Origin: Frankiales bacterium
Lineage (GTDB): Bacteria > Actinomycetota > Actinomycetes > Mycobacteriales > SCTD01
Assembly (NCBI GenBank): GCA_025966005.1
Contig: JAOPVV010000204.1
Location: forward strand, 1-33,016
Length of the DNA: 33,016 nt
Reading direction: 5' to 3'
Positions within the stretch are counted from its first letter, which is position 1. Every line of letters begins with the position of its first letter. The position numbers and the translations under genes are program-made. Below are positions 17,475 to 26,192 of this stretch, in pieces. The notes beneath the pieces were generated by a model that saw only the letters and a list, made by a program, of their open reading frames with translations, ran no database searches and was not told the origin of the DNA.

Positions 17475-18748
17475 GTGACGGCCTCGCGGGGCTGCGTCGG
17501 CAACGGGGAGGCCGGCGGGCGGGGGTCGGACTCGGGATCCGCGCGCAGCACGGGCAGGCACAGCAGCCTCGAGTACAGCGCGTCCAGCTCGACACACATG
17601 TCGCGCTGGCTGAAGCCGGCGCGGGCCCGGAGCTGCCCCTGCCGTCCGAGCTGCTCGGCCTCCTGCGGGTGGTCGAGCAGCCAGACCACGCACTCGGCCA
17701 GCGCGGCCACGTCCCTCGGCGGGGCCAGCAGGCCGGTGATCCCGGCCTCGACCAGGTCCGGCACCCCGTTCACGGCGGTTGCGACGACCGGCCGCCCGCT
17801 CGCCAGTGCCTCCGTCAGGGCACGGCCCAGTCCCTCGTAAAGACTGGGGATCAGGAAGACGTCAAAGCACGATGCCAGCTGAGCCGCGTCCGTGCGGTGG
17901 CCGGTGAGCAGGACGTCCACGCCGGCGGCCCGGGCGTGGGTCTCGACGGCGTCGCGCAGGGGGCCGTCACCGACCATCACGAACCGGGTGCCGGGTCGCT
18001 GCCGGGCGACCGCCGCGGCGACCCGCACGAAGTCCAGCGGTGCCTTCTGGTGGTCGATCCGTCCCACCGTCCCGACCAGCTGCGCTGACAGCGGGATCCC
18101 GAGCCGCACCCGCAGTTCTGGACGGCCTGAGGACGGGATGCCCTCCAGCTCGACGGCGGAGGGCACGACCGCGACGGTCCCCGGCGGGGCGAGGTGGCGC
18201 TCCACGGCCTCCCGCGCCACCAGCGGCGAGACGGCGGCGAAGCCGTGGGTGAAGGACCGGACGAGCCGCTCCAGCCCCCCGTAGAGCAGCCGGGCCGGCA
18301 GCGGCGCCCCGTCGTTGACGGAGAAGCCGTGGAAGGTGTGCACCACGACCGGGGTGCCGGCCGCGCGGGCCGCCAGGCGACCCAGGAAGCCCCCCTTGGC
18401 CGAGTGCGTGTGCACCACGGTGAACTGCTCGCGCCGCGCCAGCCGGTAGAGGTCCCAGAGGACCCGGACGTCGGCCCTCGGGGAGATGACCTCGCTGAAG
18501 CCGTCCAGCTCAACGGTGCGGACCCCCGCGGCCCGGGCTCGCTCCCACAGCTCGCCACCGGGGCACCCAGCGACCCATGTCTCGTACCGCTCGGGGTCCA
18601 TGCCGGTCGCTGAGAGCAGGGTGTTGCCGCCGGCACCGGCCCAGAAGCGCGTGATGACGTGCAGCACCTTCACCCGCCGCGGCGGGGGCTGCGGCGGCAG
18701 CCGGTCGGCTGGGACGACACGTGGGCCGGCCAGTGGCCAGGCGGTCAC
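17468..18748 (-). CDS. Glycosyltransferase family 4 protein
   Basis: 'VKVLHVITRFWAGAGGNTLLSATGMDPERYETWVAG', 'LIPSLYEGLGRALTEALASGRPVVATAVNGVPDLV'. GTG start at 18746-18748 overlaps the epimerase stop. Confidence 0.93.
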   Translation of the reverse strand: MTAWPLAGPRVVPADRLPPQPPPRRVKVLHVITRFWAGAGGNTLLSATGMDPERYETWVAGCPGGELWERARAAGVRTVELDGFSEVISPRADVRVLWDLYRLARREQFTVVHTHSAKGGFLGRLAARAAGTPVVVHTFHGFSVNDGAPLPARLLYGGLERLVRSFTHGFAAVSPLVAREAVERHLAPPGTVAVVPSAVELEGIPSSGRPELRVRLGIPLSAQLVGTVGRIDHQKAPLDFVRVAAAVARQRPGTRFVMVGDGPLRDAVETHARAAGVDVLLTGHRTDAAQLASCFDVFLIPSLYEGLGRALTEALASGRPVVATAVNGVPDLVEAGITGLLAPPRDVAALAECVVWLLDHPQEAEQLGRQGQLRARAGFSQRDMCVELDALYSRLLCLPVLRADPESDPRPPASPLPTQPREAVTC

Positions 18749-19695
18749 GAGGCGCCCTCCAGGACAGCCTGCTGGGAGTACTCGACCATCGCCCCCAGCC
18801 CCTGTCGGAGGGAGGTGCGGGGGACGTAGCCGAAGCCGTACCGGGCCAGGCTCGTGTCCGCAGAGGTGTGCCGGACGTCCCCGCGCTGCGGTCCCATGTC
18901 GACCGTGGCCACCGGGCGCCCGCACAGCTCGCCGACGATGGACAGCACGTCCCGCATGGACACCCGGCTCCCGCCACCGACGTTGGCGACGCCCGTGAAG
19001 GCCGAGTCCGCCGCCCGCCTGAGGGCACTGACGACGTCGGCTACGTAAGTGAAGTCCCGGGTCTGCGAACCGTCGCCGTACAGCGGGAAGGGTTGCCCCG
19101 AGGTGGCTGCCTCCACAAGCCTGGCGAACGCCATGTCCGGGCGCTGGCGCGGTCCGTACACCGTGAAGAAGCGCAGCGACGCCGTCGGCACGGCGAAGCC
19201 TTTGCGGTAGAGCTCGCACAGGTGCTCCCCCGCCAGTTTGGTCACGCCGTACGGCGACAGCGGCCGGGGCACGACCGTCTCGCTGGTGGGCAGGCTCTCC
19301 GCGTCGCCGTAGACCGACGAGCTCGAGGCGTAGACGAACTTGTGCACAGGACGGTCGCGCAGCGACTCGAGCAGCCGCTGGGTGACGAGCACGTTGCGCT
19401 GCAGGTACACAGTGAAGTCCTGTCCCCAGGAGCCACGCACGCCGGGTTGGCCGGCGAGGTGGAACACGACGTCGACGTCCTCCACCAGCGGCTCCAGCGT
19501 CGCGGTGGCCAGGTCCTCCTCGAGCAGCCGGAACCTGGCCCGCCCGCGCAGGCCGGCCAGGTTGGCCTCCTTGCGCTCGCGCCCGTAGTACTCCGTGAAG
19601 CTGTCGACACCCCTCACCTCGAAGCCGTCGTCGAGCAGCGACTCACACAGGTGTGATCCGACGAACCCAGCAGCCCCCGTGACCAGGACAGTCAT
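18745..19695 (-). CDS. NAD-dependent epimerase/dehydratase (extended SDR)
   Basis: 'MTVLVTGAAGFVGSHLCESLLDDGFEVRGVDSFTEYYG', 'FHLAGQPGVR', 'SSSSVYGDAE', 'SPYGVTKLAGEHL' (YxxxK). Confidence 0.95.
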   Translation of the reverse strand: MTVLVTGAAGFVGSHLCESLLDDGFEVRGVDSFTEYYGRERKEANLAGLRGRARFRLLEEDLATATLEPLVEDVDVVFHLAGQPGVRGSWGQDFTVYLQRNVLVTQRLLESLRDRPVHKFVYASSSSVYGDAESLPTSETVVPRPLSPYGVTKLAGEHLCELYRKGFAVPTASLRFFTVYGPRQRPDMAFARLVEAATSGQPFPLYGDGSQTRDFTYVADVVSALRRAADSAFTGVANVGGGSRVSMRDVLSIVGELCGRPVATVDMGPQRGDVRHTSADTSLARYGFGYVPRTSLRQGLGAMVEYSQQAVLEGAS

Positions 19696-21002
19696 GCGAT
19701 CTCCTCCTCGGAGCGTTCAGCGCGGGCGATGAGGCCGGCGGCAGCGACGAGTCCGAGCAGCGCCCAGACATGACGGAAGTGCGAGACCTCGTGGAACCAC
19801 CCGGCGACCGCGCAGCTCGCGGCAGCCGCGGCCAGGAACATGGGCTGTGGAACGGCGGAGTTCAGCGCCGTGCCGCCGCCTCGACGCAGCAGCACCACGG
19901 CGCGCGCAGCGACGGCCCCGACGAGGAGCAGCAGCGCGAGCGCCCCGAGCGCACCGCGCTCGACAAGAGCGGCCACGTAGTCGTTGTGCGCCTCCTTGAC
20001 GTACTGCGCCTGCTCCTCGCGCAGGGCCTCCTTGGTGCCGCCGGCCCCGACGCCTGTCACGCCCTCGCGCTCGAAGACTTGCAGCGTCTCGCCGAGCAGC
20101 AGCCCGCGGTCCTGCCCACCCTTCTGGGCACGGCCGAGGGTGTTGGCGAGCAGCGGGCTGCCGCTCTCGTGCGCCTGCCTGCTCAGCGCCTGCAGGTCCA
20201 AGCCGCTGAGCAGGAAGCCCGCGAGACCGACGGCACCCAGGGCGGCGCCGAGACCACGCAGCGTGCCGAGGCGGCGTGAGGCGGCCAGCACTGCGACCAG
20301 CAGCAGCCCGGTGAGTACGGCGACCAGCCCGGCGTTCGATCCGGTCTGGGCGAGCGCGAGCAGCAGCAGCCCGACGGCGAGCCAGCGCAGCGTGCGGTGC
20401 CTCGGCCATCCAGCGCAGAGCAGCACCAGGACCGAGACGGCGAAGTAGCTGCCGGCCCGGTTCGGGTCGCCGAAGGTCAGGGACGCCCTGGTGCCCTCCT
20501 CCTCGACCCGACCGGCAACACCGTTGAGCCCCAGGCTCACCGCCGTCACCAGCACCCCGGCCGCGAGCGTGCTCGTGGCGGCCCACGTCACCAGCAGGCG
20601 CCGCATGACGACCGGGTGGCGCCCGATGCTGGCCAGTGAGCCGGCCCACAGCAGCAGCAGCACGTCCTGCGTGACGGCCAGGACCGTGCCCGTCCGCCCG
20701 CCATGTACCAACTCGGCGACCAGCGCGGCGAGGACCGAGAGCAGGACCGGCAAGGCATACGGCACGTGCAGCAGGTGGCCGGCGCGCACAGCGGTGGCGA
20801 CGGTGACGAGCACCACCGCGAAGACGACCACGTCGACCGGGGCGCTGTTGCCAGGGCCGCTCGGGATGAGCAGAGGCAGGGTGACGATGCCGAGCCCCGC
20901 CGTGCCCTCCGCCCAGCGGCCGAAGGGGTGCGCGACGTCGACCAGGTCCGGCGCGCGCCACTGTGACGCGGCGACAGGCGTGTCAGCCTGGTGCATCAGC
21001 AC
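19692..21002 (-). CDS. O-antigen ligase / polysaccharide polymerase (Wzy-like) family membrane protein
   Basis: 436 aa polytopic; 'GAGGTKEALREEQAQYVKEAHNDYVAALVERGALGALALLLLVG' Wzy_C-type 'HNDYV' signature. Confidence 0.9.
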   Translation of the reverse strand: MLMHQADTPVAASQWRAPDLVDVAHPFGRWAEGTAGLGIVTLPLLIPSGPGNSAPVDVVVFAVVLVTVATAVRAGHLLHVPYALPVLLSVLAALVAELVHGGRTGTVLAVTQDVLLLLWAGSLASIGRHPVVMRRLLVTWAATSTLAAGVLVTAVSLGLNGVAGRVEEEGTRASLTFGDPNRAGSYFAVSVLVLLCAGWPRHRTLRWLAVGLLLLALAQTGSNAGLVAVLTGLLLVAVLAASRRLGTLRGLGAALGAVGLAGFLLSGLDLQALSRQAHESGSPLLANTLGRAQKGGQDRGLLLGETLQVFEREGVTGVGAGGTKEALREEQAQYVKEAHNDYVAALVERGALGALALLLLVGAVAARAVVLLRRGGGTALNSAVPQPMFLAAAAASCAVAGWFHEVSHFRHVWALLGLVAAAGLIARAERSEEEIA

Positions 21003-21059
21003 GTCGTCCTCTCCGGTGCGGCGCGGGCGGGAGGGTCGGCGGTCACGAGCCCGGCCGGC

Positions 21060-22493
21060 TCAGTTGAGAACAGCGAACGGCCGCAGCCGGGCGACGGGCC
21101 GCACCAGGCCGTGGCCCGTGAGAATGCCGACTGCTGCGTCGATGCCGGCGTCGTCGTGGTGCGGTGTGACCTCGGCGCCCTGGTCGCTGTAGCGGAAGCG
21201 CAGCGTGCTGCGCTGCAGGTGGTCTCCGGTCGCGCCGGGCCGGCCGGCGAACTCCTTCACGACGGTGCCGGCCCCGTGGCACGCGCTGTACAGGCTGGCC
21301 TGGCTGTCCTGGCCGGCCACGCACAGGTACGACGAGGTGCGCGAGGTCCCCGGTACCAGGACCGCCTGCCCCGTCTGCGCGAAGACCGTTCCCTCGGGCA
21401 TCCGAGACGCGGGGTACGCCCTGCAGGAGTTGTGCCGGTGCACCACGGCCGAGGTCCCGTCCACGTCCTCCTCGTAGATGGAGTTGTGGGGCGAGTCCAC
21501 GACCAGGCTTGTGCGCCGGCCTCCGAAGACCTCGCCGATGAGCTGGCGCAGGGCCGCGTAGGTCGCGAGGCGGAAGGCGAAGCCGTAGTTCATCGCCGCT
21601 GCGTTGGCGAGCAGCAGGCGCTGGCCCTCGTCGCTGTGCCGGGGCACGGGCGGGCAGCCGTCCGCGAAGTACAAGCCCATCCGCTCGCGCAGCTGGGCGG
21701 CCGACCGCGCCGTCCCCAGGTGGAACAGGGGCTTCTGCACCGCCATGACCGCCCGCAGGTGCCGCGGGTAGTCCTTGCGCCGACCGAACAGCCGGCCGAT
21801 CTCGCCGGTCAGGACCCCGCCGCCAGCGTGGTACTGCAGCACGACCTGGCCCTGCCGCACCCCGAGCAGCTCAGCGGCCGCGGGGTCCAGGACCTGCTCG
21901 ACCTCCTGCAGCTCGACGAAGTGGTTGCTCGGCCCGATGCTGCCGAAGCGCAGCCCGGCCAGGTAGAAGGTGAGCGCCGGGAGCTCGCGCAGCAGCCGTT
22001 CCCCGCCTCCGTAGGGCGCGAGGTCGAGGCGTCCGCCTTCCTCCACCCGCTCGACGTCCTCGCGGCCGACGTCCCAGCGATCCGCGGCGAAGCGGCTGCC
22101 GTCGACGGCTGCCTGAACGGCCTCCGCCGTCGTCAGCTCCCGCCGGTTGCTCTTGGGGTAGGGGAAGCGCTCGCGGACCCGCCGGAAGAACTCCTCAACG
22201 GCTGGCCGGCCGGGCCTGTCCACGTCGAGCCCGAGCAGCGCCATGCCGCAGTTCACCGAGCCGCTGGTCAGCGTCGGGCGGATGCTGTCCAGCGTGGCGA
22301 CGGCGATGCTCGAGGGCATCTCCAGCTTGCTCTTGTGGTGGAAGTCGGGCAGGACCACCGGCCGGGCGGCCAGGTCGGCGTCCCGAGTCCCCTCCACCAG
22401 GCGTCCCAGCACGTCGGGATCGGCCGGCAGCTCGCTGCTGTCGAAGACGCGCGGCGCGTGCAGCTGGGCGCGAAGGTCTGGCGAGGTCAGCAC
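21060..22493 (-). CDS. Divergent RtcB-family (RNA 3'-phosphate ligase-like) protein
   Basis: Colinear RtcB-like blocks: 'VVLPDFHHKSKLEMPSSIA', 'SGSVNCGM', 'DVERVEEGGRL', 'FGSIGPSNHFVELQEV', 'GQVVLQYHAGGG', 'DEGQRLLLANAAAMNYGFAFR', 'VVDSPHNSIYEEDVDGTSAVVHRHNSCRAYP', 'GQAVLVPGTSRTSSYLCVAG', 'SACHGAG', 'VARLRPFAVLN'. GTG start at 22491-22493. Confidence 0.88.
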   Translation of the reverse strand: MLTSPDLRAQLHAPRVFDSSELPADPDVLGRLVEGTRDADLAARPVVLPDFHHKSKLEMPSSIAVATLDSIRPTLTSGSVNCGMALLGLDVDRPGRPAVEEFFRRVRERFPYPKSNRRELTTAEAVQAAVDGSRFAADRWDVGREDVERVEEGGRLDLAPYGGGERLLRELPALTFYLAGLRFGSIGPSNHFVELQEVEQVLDPAAAELLGVRQGQVVLQYHAGGGVLTGEIGRLFGRRKDYPRHLRAVMAVQKPLFHLGTARSAAQLRERMGLYFADGCPPVPRHSDEGQRLLLANAAAMNYGFAFRLATYAALRQLIGEVFGGRRTSLVVDSPHNSIYEEDVDGTSAVVHRHNSCRAYPASRMPEGTVFAQTGQAVLVPGTSRTSSYLCVAGQDSQASLYSACHGAGTVVKEFAGRPGATGDHLQRSTLRFRYSDQGAEVTPHHDDAGIDAAVGILTGHGLVRPVARLRPFAVLN

Positions 22494-23467
22494 GAGAGCT
22501 CCTGAAGTCGTGGCTTGAGGTCGGTCATGTGCGGGCCCCGCGCACTGCCGAGCGCGAGCTCGACGCACGGGAGGCGGGAGGTGAGGTCACGGCTCGCCTG
22601 CGCGACGTCCGGGTGCGGCTCGCCGAGGCCGGTGGCGAGGGCGAGCAGGCCGGCCAGCTGCCAGTACCGCCGCAGCTCCCCCGCCGCGTACGTCCCGGCG
22701 ATCAGGACACGCTGCGCCCGCTCCTCGGTACAGGGCTGGAGGTACGGTCGCGCGGCTGCAGGGTCCCGCCGCAGGACCACGATGACCTCCGGCCGGCCGG
22801 TGAGCAGCCGGTTTTGCACCGCGATCTCGCGCCGGCCGTGCGGCATCTGGCGACCGGTCCCACCGACGACGCGCAGCGGCTCGACCAGCCCCCAGGCCCA
22901 GCGCCCGTCCGACACGACGAGGTTGTCGCTGCAGACGTGGGCGCCGCGCTCCATCTCGGCGACGACGAGCGAGGACTTGCCCACCCCGCTGGGCCCGGCG
23001 AGCAGGAGGCACTGGCCGGCGACCGAGAGCAGGCTGGTGTGTAGCGGCGAACGGCCCTGGCAGCCGGCCCACCACAGCAGCGGGTACTGCAACAGCACCT
23101 GCCGCACCAGCAGCCGGGACCGTGCCGGCAGCAGCACCTGTGCCAGGCGCTGCGCCGGGCTGGGGCGCCACCGGGCGGTGAGCTCGGGCAGACCGGCCTC
23201 GGTCGAGACGCGCAACGCGAAGCCCGACGAGCAGGCGTCGGCGAGCACGACCTCAGCGCCGCGGCGCCAGACGCCCCGGCCCAGCACCTCCCAGCCGCTG
23301 ATGTCGAACATGCGGTGCTCCCGCTCTACCCGCAGTCGCACAGTGGCGGCGTCGAGGTCGCTGCTGAAGGGCTGGCCGCCCGCGGCCTCCTCTGCCAGCC
23401 GGGCCACCCACGGCAGATCGACCTCCAGCCCGAGCAGTTCGCCGGCGGAGGCCAGGACGGCCTGCAT
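22487..23467 (-). CDS. HPr kinase/phosphorylase-like P-loop protein
   Basis: 326 aa; Walker A 'LLLAGPSGVGKSSLVVAEMERGAHVCSDNLVVSDG' with the short HprK-type spacing to the Asp-containing strand; overlaps the RtcB-like gene by 7 nt. Confidence 0.85.
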   Translation of the reverse strand: MQAVLASAGELLGLEVDLPWVARLAEEAAGGQPFSSDLDAATVRLRVEREHRMFDISGWEVLGRGVWRRGAEVVLADACSSGFALRVSTEAGLPELTARWRPSPAQRLAQVLLPARSRLLVRQVLLQYPLLWWAGCQGRSPLHTSLLSVAGQCLLLAGPSGVGKSSLVVAEMERGAHVCSDNLVVSDGRWAWGLVEPLRVVGGTGRQMPHGRREIAVQNRLLTGRPEVIVVLRRDPAAARPYLQPCTEERAQRVLIAGTYAAGELRRYWQLAGLLALATGLGEPHPDVAQASRDLTSRLPCVELALGSARGPHMTDLKPRLQELSC

Positions 23468-24936
23468 CAGAAGCCGTCGGCGTACGGGACAGCGGCCTCG
23501 TGCACCCTCTGCCGGTCACTCACCACGTACTCCGGGAGCAGACGGTCGAACAGCTCCAAGACCGCCGTGTCGCGGTTGGCGGCGGCGTTGGCGTACAGCC
23601 GGTTCACCAGCGGCATGAACGTGGCGGGCAGGTCGGCCGGCGACGTCGCGGAGATGCGCGGGTGGTCCGTCGGTTGCGCATGCTCGCTGTCCTGGAACAG
23701 CTCCTCGTGCAGCTTTTCGCCGGGCCGCAGACCGGTGTACCGGATCACCGGGTACTGCACGTGGACCTGCGCCGCGAACTTCGAGACGAGCTCGATGATG
23801 CGGACCGGTTCCCCCATGTCGAGCACGAAGGTGCGTCCCTGGTCCGCCATCCGGCCCGCCTCAAGGACCAGGCCGACGGCCTCCTCGACCGTCATGAAGA
23901 AGCGCGTGACGTCCGGGTGCGTCACGGTCACTGGAACACCTCGCAGCATCTGGTCGCTCAGTACCGCCAGCAAGGAGCCGCGGCTTCCCAGCACGTTGCC
24001 GAAGCGGACCGACGCACACTGCATCGTTCCGCTCAGCGCGGCCTGCCGGACGAGCAGCTCGGCCAACCGTTTGCTGGCGCCGAGCACTGAGGTCGGGTTG
24101 GCGGCCTTGTCCGTCGAGATCAGGATGAAGCGGTCAGTGCCGACCTCGAGCGCCGCCTCCAGCAGGTTCTGCGTGCCGAGGACGTTGCTCTTCACACCCT
24201 CGCAGGGGTGGCGCTCCAGTAGTGGCAGGTGCTTGTGCGCCGCCGCATGGAAGACGACGTCAGGGCGGGTGGTCGCGAAGACCTGGTCGATCCGCGAACG
24301 GTCCCGGACGTCGGCGATGATCAGCGCCTCATCGTCCAGCAGCGCCTCGCCGTGGAGCTCCAGCTGCAGGCCGTGCAGGTTGGACTCGTCATGGTCGAGC
24401 AGGAACAGGGCCGCCGGGTCCCAGCGGGAGATTTGACGGCACAGCTCGCTGCCGATGGAGCCGCCGGCACCGGTGACCAGGACCCGCTTGCCCTCGACGA
24501 CAGCACGGGCCTGCGCGCTGATGACGTGGACCTCCTGTCGCCCGAGCAGGTCGCCGACGCGCAGCGTGCGCAGGTCCGCTACCCGGACGTCACGCTCCAG
24601 CGCCGCGACGAAGGACGGGAGGAAGCGCACGTGCAGACCGTGCGCTGACGCGAGGCCGACCAGCGCCGCAATGCGCGCGGGGGCCAGCGAGGGGATGGCC
24701 ACGATCACGACGTTCACGGACTCCCGGCGAGCGACCTCGGGCAGGTCGTCGAGCCGCCCAAGGTGGGGCAGGGCAGGCGACACCGACACGCGGTCGTCCA
24801 GGAATCCGATCGGGTGAAGCCCCAGCTCAGGGCACTCCACGAGGTCCCGAGCCAGTGCCTGGCCGGCCGAGCCGGCTCCGAGGATAAGGGTGCGGAGCAA
24901 GGCAGTACCGACGGTGCGGCGGTCCAATACGGTCAC
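23467..24936 (-). CDS. Nucleoside-diphosphate-sugar 4,6-dehydratase (FlaA1/CapD/PglF family), without N-terminal TM region
   Basis: 'GKRVLVTGAGGSIGSELCRQISRWDPAALFLLDHDESNLHGLQLEL', 'DVVFHAAAHKHLPLLE', 'STDKAANPTSVLGASKRLAE', 'FGNVLGSRGS'. Confidence 0.95.
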   Translation of the reverse strand: MTVLDRRTVGTALLRTLILGAGSAGQALARDLVECPELGLHPIGFLDDRVSVSPALPHLGRLDDLPEVARRESVNVVIVAIPSLAPARIAALVGLASAHGLHVRFLPSFVAALERDVRVADLRTLRVGDLLGRQEVHVISAQARAVVEGKRVLVTGAGGSIGSELCRQISRWDPAALFLLDHDESNLHGLQLELHGEALLDDEALIIADVRDRSRIDQVFATTRPDVVFHAAAHKHLPLLERHPCEGVKSNVLGTQNLLEAALEVGTDRFILISTDKAANPTSVLGASKRLAELLVRQAALSGTMQCASVRFGNVLGSRGSLLAVLSDQMLRGVPVTVTHPDVTRFFMTVEEAVGLVLEAGRMADQGRTFVLDMGEPVRIIELVSKFAAQVHVQYPVIRYTGLRPGEKLHEELFQDSEHAQPTDHPRISATSPADLPATFMPLVNRLYANAAANRDTAVLELFDRLLPEYVVSDRQRVHEAAVPYADGF

Positions 24937-26192
24937 GAGGAGCTCCTCGGGCGGGGTGTGGAGCGGGAGATGGCGCTGGCGGCGAGGTGCGTTCCCAGCA
25001 CGTCACAGACGCGGTCGACCTGGCCGTCAGTTAGCGCAGGGTGCAACGGAAGGGACAGCAGCTGGCTGGCGACCAGGTCCGCTGTTCCCAGCGCCTCGGG
25101 ATCGGCGCACATGGCACGGAAGTACGGCATGTGGTGCAGCGGGGTGAAGTGGACCGAGGTGCCGATGCGGGCCCTGGTGAGCTGATCGATCAGCACGTCC
25201 CGGTCCTGCGTCAGGACGCGCACGGCGTACAGGTGCCACGCATGGCCCCCGTCGGCAGGCCGAGCGGGCAGCGCCAGCGCAGGCAGCGTCGCCAGGCCCC
25301 GGTCGTAGCGGTCCGCCAGAGCCCGGCGGCGGGCTTGCCACCCCGCCAGGTGCGTGAGCTGCTCCCGGCCTATGGCGGCCTGGAGGTCGGTCATGTTGGC
25401 CTTCAGACCCGGCGCCTCGACGCTGTAGCGCCAGCTGCCACCCGGCAGGTAGCGCCGCCATGCGTCGCTGGACATGCCGTGCAACCGGGCCCGGCGCATG
25501 GTGGTCGCCAGGTCCGGGTCAGCCGTGGTCACCATCCCGCCCTCGCCGATCGGCAGGTTCTTCGTGGCGTAGAAGCTGAAGCAGGTGGCAGCTGAGGCGC
25601 TCCCGATGTGGCGGCCGTGGTCGTACGTCCCAACCGCGTGGGCAGCGTCCTCCACGACCCGGTCGGCGTGCAACCCGGCCGCGGCGGTGAGCTCGGCGAC
25701 GGGCGCGCGGTGGCCGCCGAGGTGGACCACCACCATGGCAGCGACTCCTCCGACGCGGGCGCAGGCCTCGGCGGTCGTGCGCGCCGACGGCATCTGCGTG
25801 TGCTCCTCGACGTCGGCCAGCACCGGGACCAGGCCGGCGTGCACGATGGCGTGCGCTGCGCCGCAGAAGGTCATCGTGGAGATCAGCACGCGACTGCCCG
25901 CTGGGAGCGCGAGAGCCCGCAGCGCCAGCTCGAGAGCGGCGGTGCAGGAGCTCACAGCCACGGCGTGCTCTGCCTCCACCCAGGCGCCGAACTCCCGCTC
26001 GAATGCCAGCACCTCCGGACCGGTCGTCACCCATCCCGACTGCAGGACGCGGGTGGCAGCGGCGACGGCGCCCGGCGTGATCTCGGTGTGGGCGAACGGC
26101 ACGGACTCGACGTCGAGGACTGTCTCGGGCTGCTCCTGGGGGCTGGGGTCCCGGGACTGGCCGTCCCGGACGAGGGGGTCGGGGCTCCTCAC
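24933..26192 (-). CDS. DegT/DnrJ/EryC1/StrS-family aminotransferase
   Basis: 'VPFAHTEITPGAVAAATRVLQSGWVTTGPEVLAFEREFGAWVEAEHAVAVSSCTAALELALRAL', 'VVEDAAHAVGTY', 'CFSFYATKNLPIGEGGMVTT' (PLP Lys), 'WRYSVEAPGLKANMTDLQAAIG'. Confidence 0.95.
   Translation of the reverse strand: MRSPDPLVRDGQSRDPSPQEQPETVLDVESVPFAHTEITPGAVAAATRVLQSGWVTTGPEVLAFEREFGAWVEAEHAVAVSSCTAALELALRALALPAGSRVLISTMTFCGAAHAIVHAGLVPVLADVEEHTQMPSARTTAEACARVGGVAAMVVVHLGGHRAPVAELTAAAGLHADRVVEDAAHAVGTYDHGRHIGSASAATCFSFYATKNLPIGEGGMVTTADPDLATTMRRARLHGMSSDAWRRYLPGGSWRYSVEAPGLKANMTDLQAAIGREQLTHLAGWQARRRALADRYDRGLATLPALALPARPADGGHAWHLYAVRVLTQDRDVLIDQLTRARIGTSVHFTPLHHMPYFRAMCADPEALGTADLVASQLLSLPLHPALTDGQVDRVCDVLGTHLAASAISRSTPRPRSSS

Noticed and set aside
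16029-17840. 603-aa plus-strand ORF
   Set aside because: Antisense to the flippase and GT4; Gln/Gly/Arg-rich low-information translation.
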